In this document: positions 6,601 through 6,731 of the stretch, piece after piece
Layout: each line of letters begins with the position of its first letter
Position numbering within the stretch: position 1 is the stretch's first letter
Assembly: GCA_021802685.1 (NCBI GenBank)
Contig: JAJZRM010000161.1
Coordinates: 1-6,731, forward strand
Length of the DNA stretch: 6,731 nt
Source: Deltaproteobacteria bacterium
Lineage (GTDB): Bacteria > Desulfobacterota > Deferrimicrobia > Deferrimicrobiales > Deferrimicrobiaceae
Direction of reading: 5' to 3'
The notes under the pieces: model-generated
Databases searched by the model: none
What the model was told of the DNA's origin: nothing
The model's input: only the letters and a program-made list of their open reading frames with translations
Program-made: the position numbers and the translations under genes

Positions 6601-6731
6601 TCAGACTCCAAGGACCTTCCGGACGGGTGCGAACCGCAGGTGCGCCAAAAGCCCGGCGATTTTCCTCGAGGTGGAAGACAGGTTGAAGTAGTGCATGAAT
6701 TTCCGGCTGCCCGGAAGATCGACCCTGGGCT
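6601..6731 (-). CDS. C-terminal end of an unrecognised protein (5' end beyond window)
   Basis: Of the three minus-strand frames at the right edge, this one has the clearest G/C bias at third codon positions. It gives 42 residues ending in a TGA at 6601-6603 (complement). The peptide is basic, with a hydrophobic-aromatic KFMHYFNLSS and an amphipathic LLAHLRFAPVRKVLGV end. Basic helical tails of this kind occur at the C-termini of several enzyme families, including some B12-binding radical SAM proteins, but the fragment is too short to assign. Its stop is one base from the GTG of the small membrane protein, so it heads or belongs to the same operon. Confidence 0.6.
   Translation of the reverse strand, partial: PRVDLPGSRKFMHYFNLSSTSRKIAGLLAHLRFAPVRKVLGV
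6606..6609 (-). promoter_or_regulatory. Shine-Dalgarno supporting the GTG start of the small membrane protein
   Basis: GGAG on the minus strand (complement of 6606-6609) lies six bases before the GTG at 6599, inside the last codons of the upstream gene. No other start candidate in this frame has such a site. Confidence 0.55.

Noticed and set aside
1..6731. CRISPR arrays, tRNA or rRNA genes, insertion sequences and attachment sites.
   Set aside because: No regularly spaced repeats, cloverleaf sequences, transposase motifs or flanking direct repeats were seen on either strand.

Overview
This is a gene-dense, GC-rich window (well over half G+C by eye, with strong G/C preference at third codon positions). 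It comes from a bacterial chromosome, and I see no phage, IS, tRNA, rRNA or CRISPR signature. The GC-rich codon use, a radical SAM enzyme, a phenylacetate-CoA-ligase-like enzyme and a DUF4143 ATPase would suit an anaerobic or microaerophilic lineage such as Desulfobacterota or a related phylum. That placement is inference, because no phylogenetic marker lies in the window.

Layout, right to left along the minus strand. The right edge holds the last 42 codons of an unrecognised gene (6601-6731). It runs directly into a small two-helix membrane protein (6378-6599), a class I SAM methyltransferase with an N-terminal helical domain (5293-6354), a second methyltransferase with an N-terminal zinc-ribbon-like Cys4 module (4426-5289), and a DPM1-like family 2 glycosyltransferase with a hydrophobic C-terminal extension (3386-4429). 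Gaps are 1, 23 and 3 bases, followed by a 4-base ATGA stop/start overlap, so this is very probably one operon. It meets a plus-strand AAA ATPase/DUF4143 gene (2260-3393) tail to tail. The two coding regions overlap by 8 bases inside a perfect 10-bp stem-loop. Past a short divergent intergenic region (2181-2259) with a good sigma-70-like promoter for the ATPase, a second minus-strand pair begins: a PaaK-like adenylate-forming ligase (882-2180), then after 11 bases a radical SAM/SPASM protein (1-870) that runs off the left edge.

How the genes may work together. The minus-strand genes look like a biosynthetic cassette: carboxylate activation (ligase), radical chemistry (radical SAM/SPASM), two methylations, and transfer of a sugar or similar group at the membrane (GT2 plus a small membrane protein). 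A modified lipid, glycolipid or small secondary metabolite is a reasonable hypothesis, but no gene fixes the substrate. The ATPase is on the opposite strand, has its own promoter and belongs to a patchily distributed family. It looks like an independent passenger between two halves of the cassette.

Coding covers almost everything. The longest stretch without a gene is the 79-base divergent region, so no gene-free stretch exceeds 300 bases. Long open frames antisense to nearly every gene are composition shadows and are left out.
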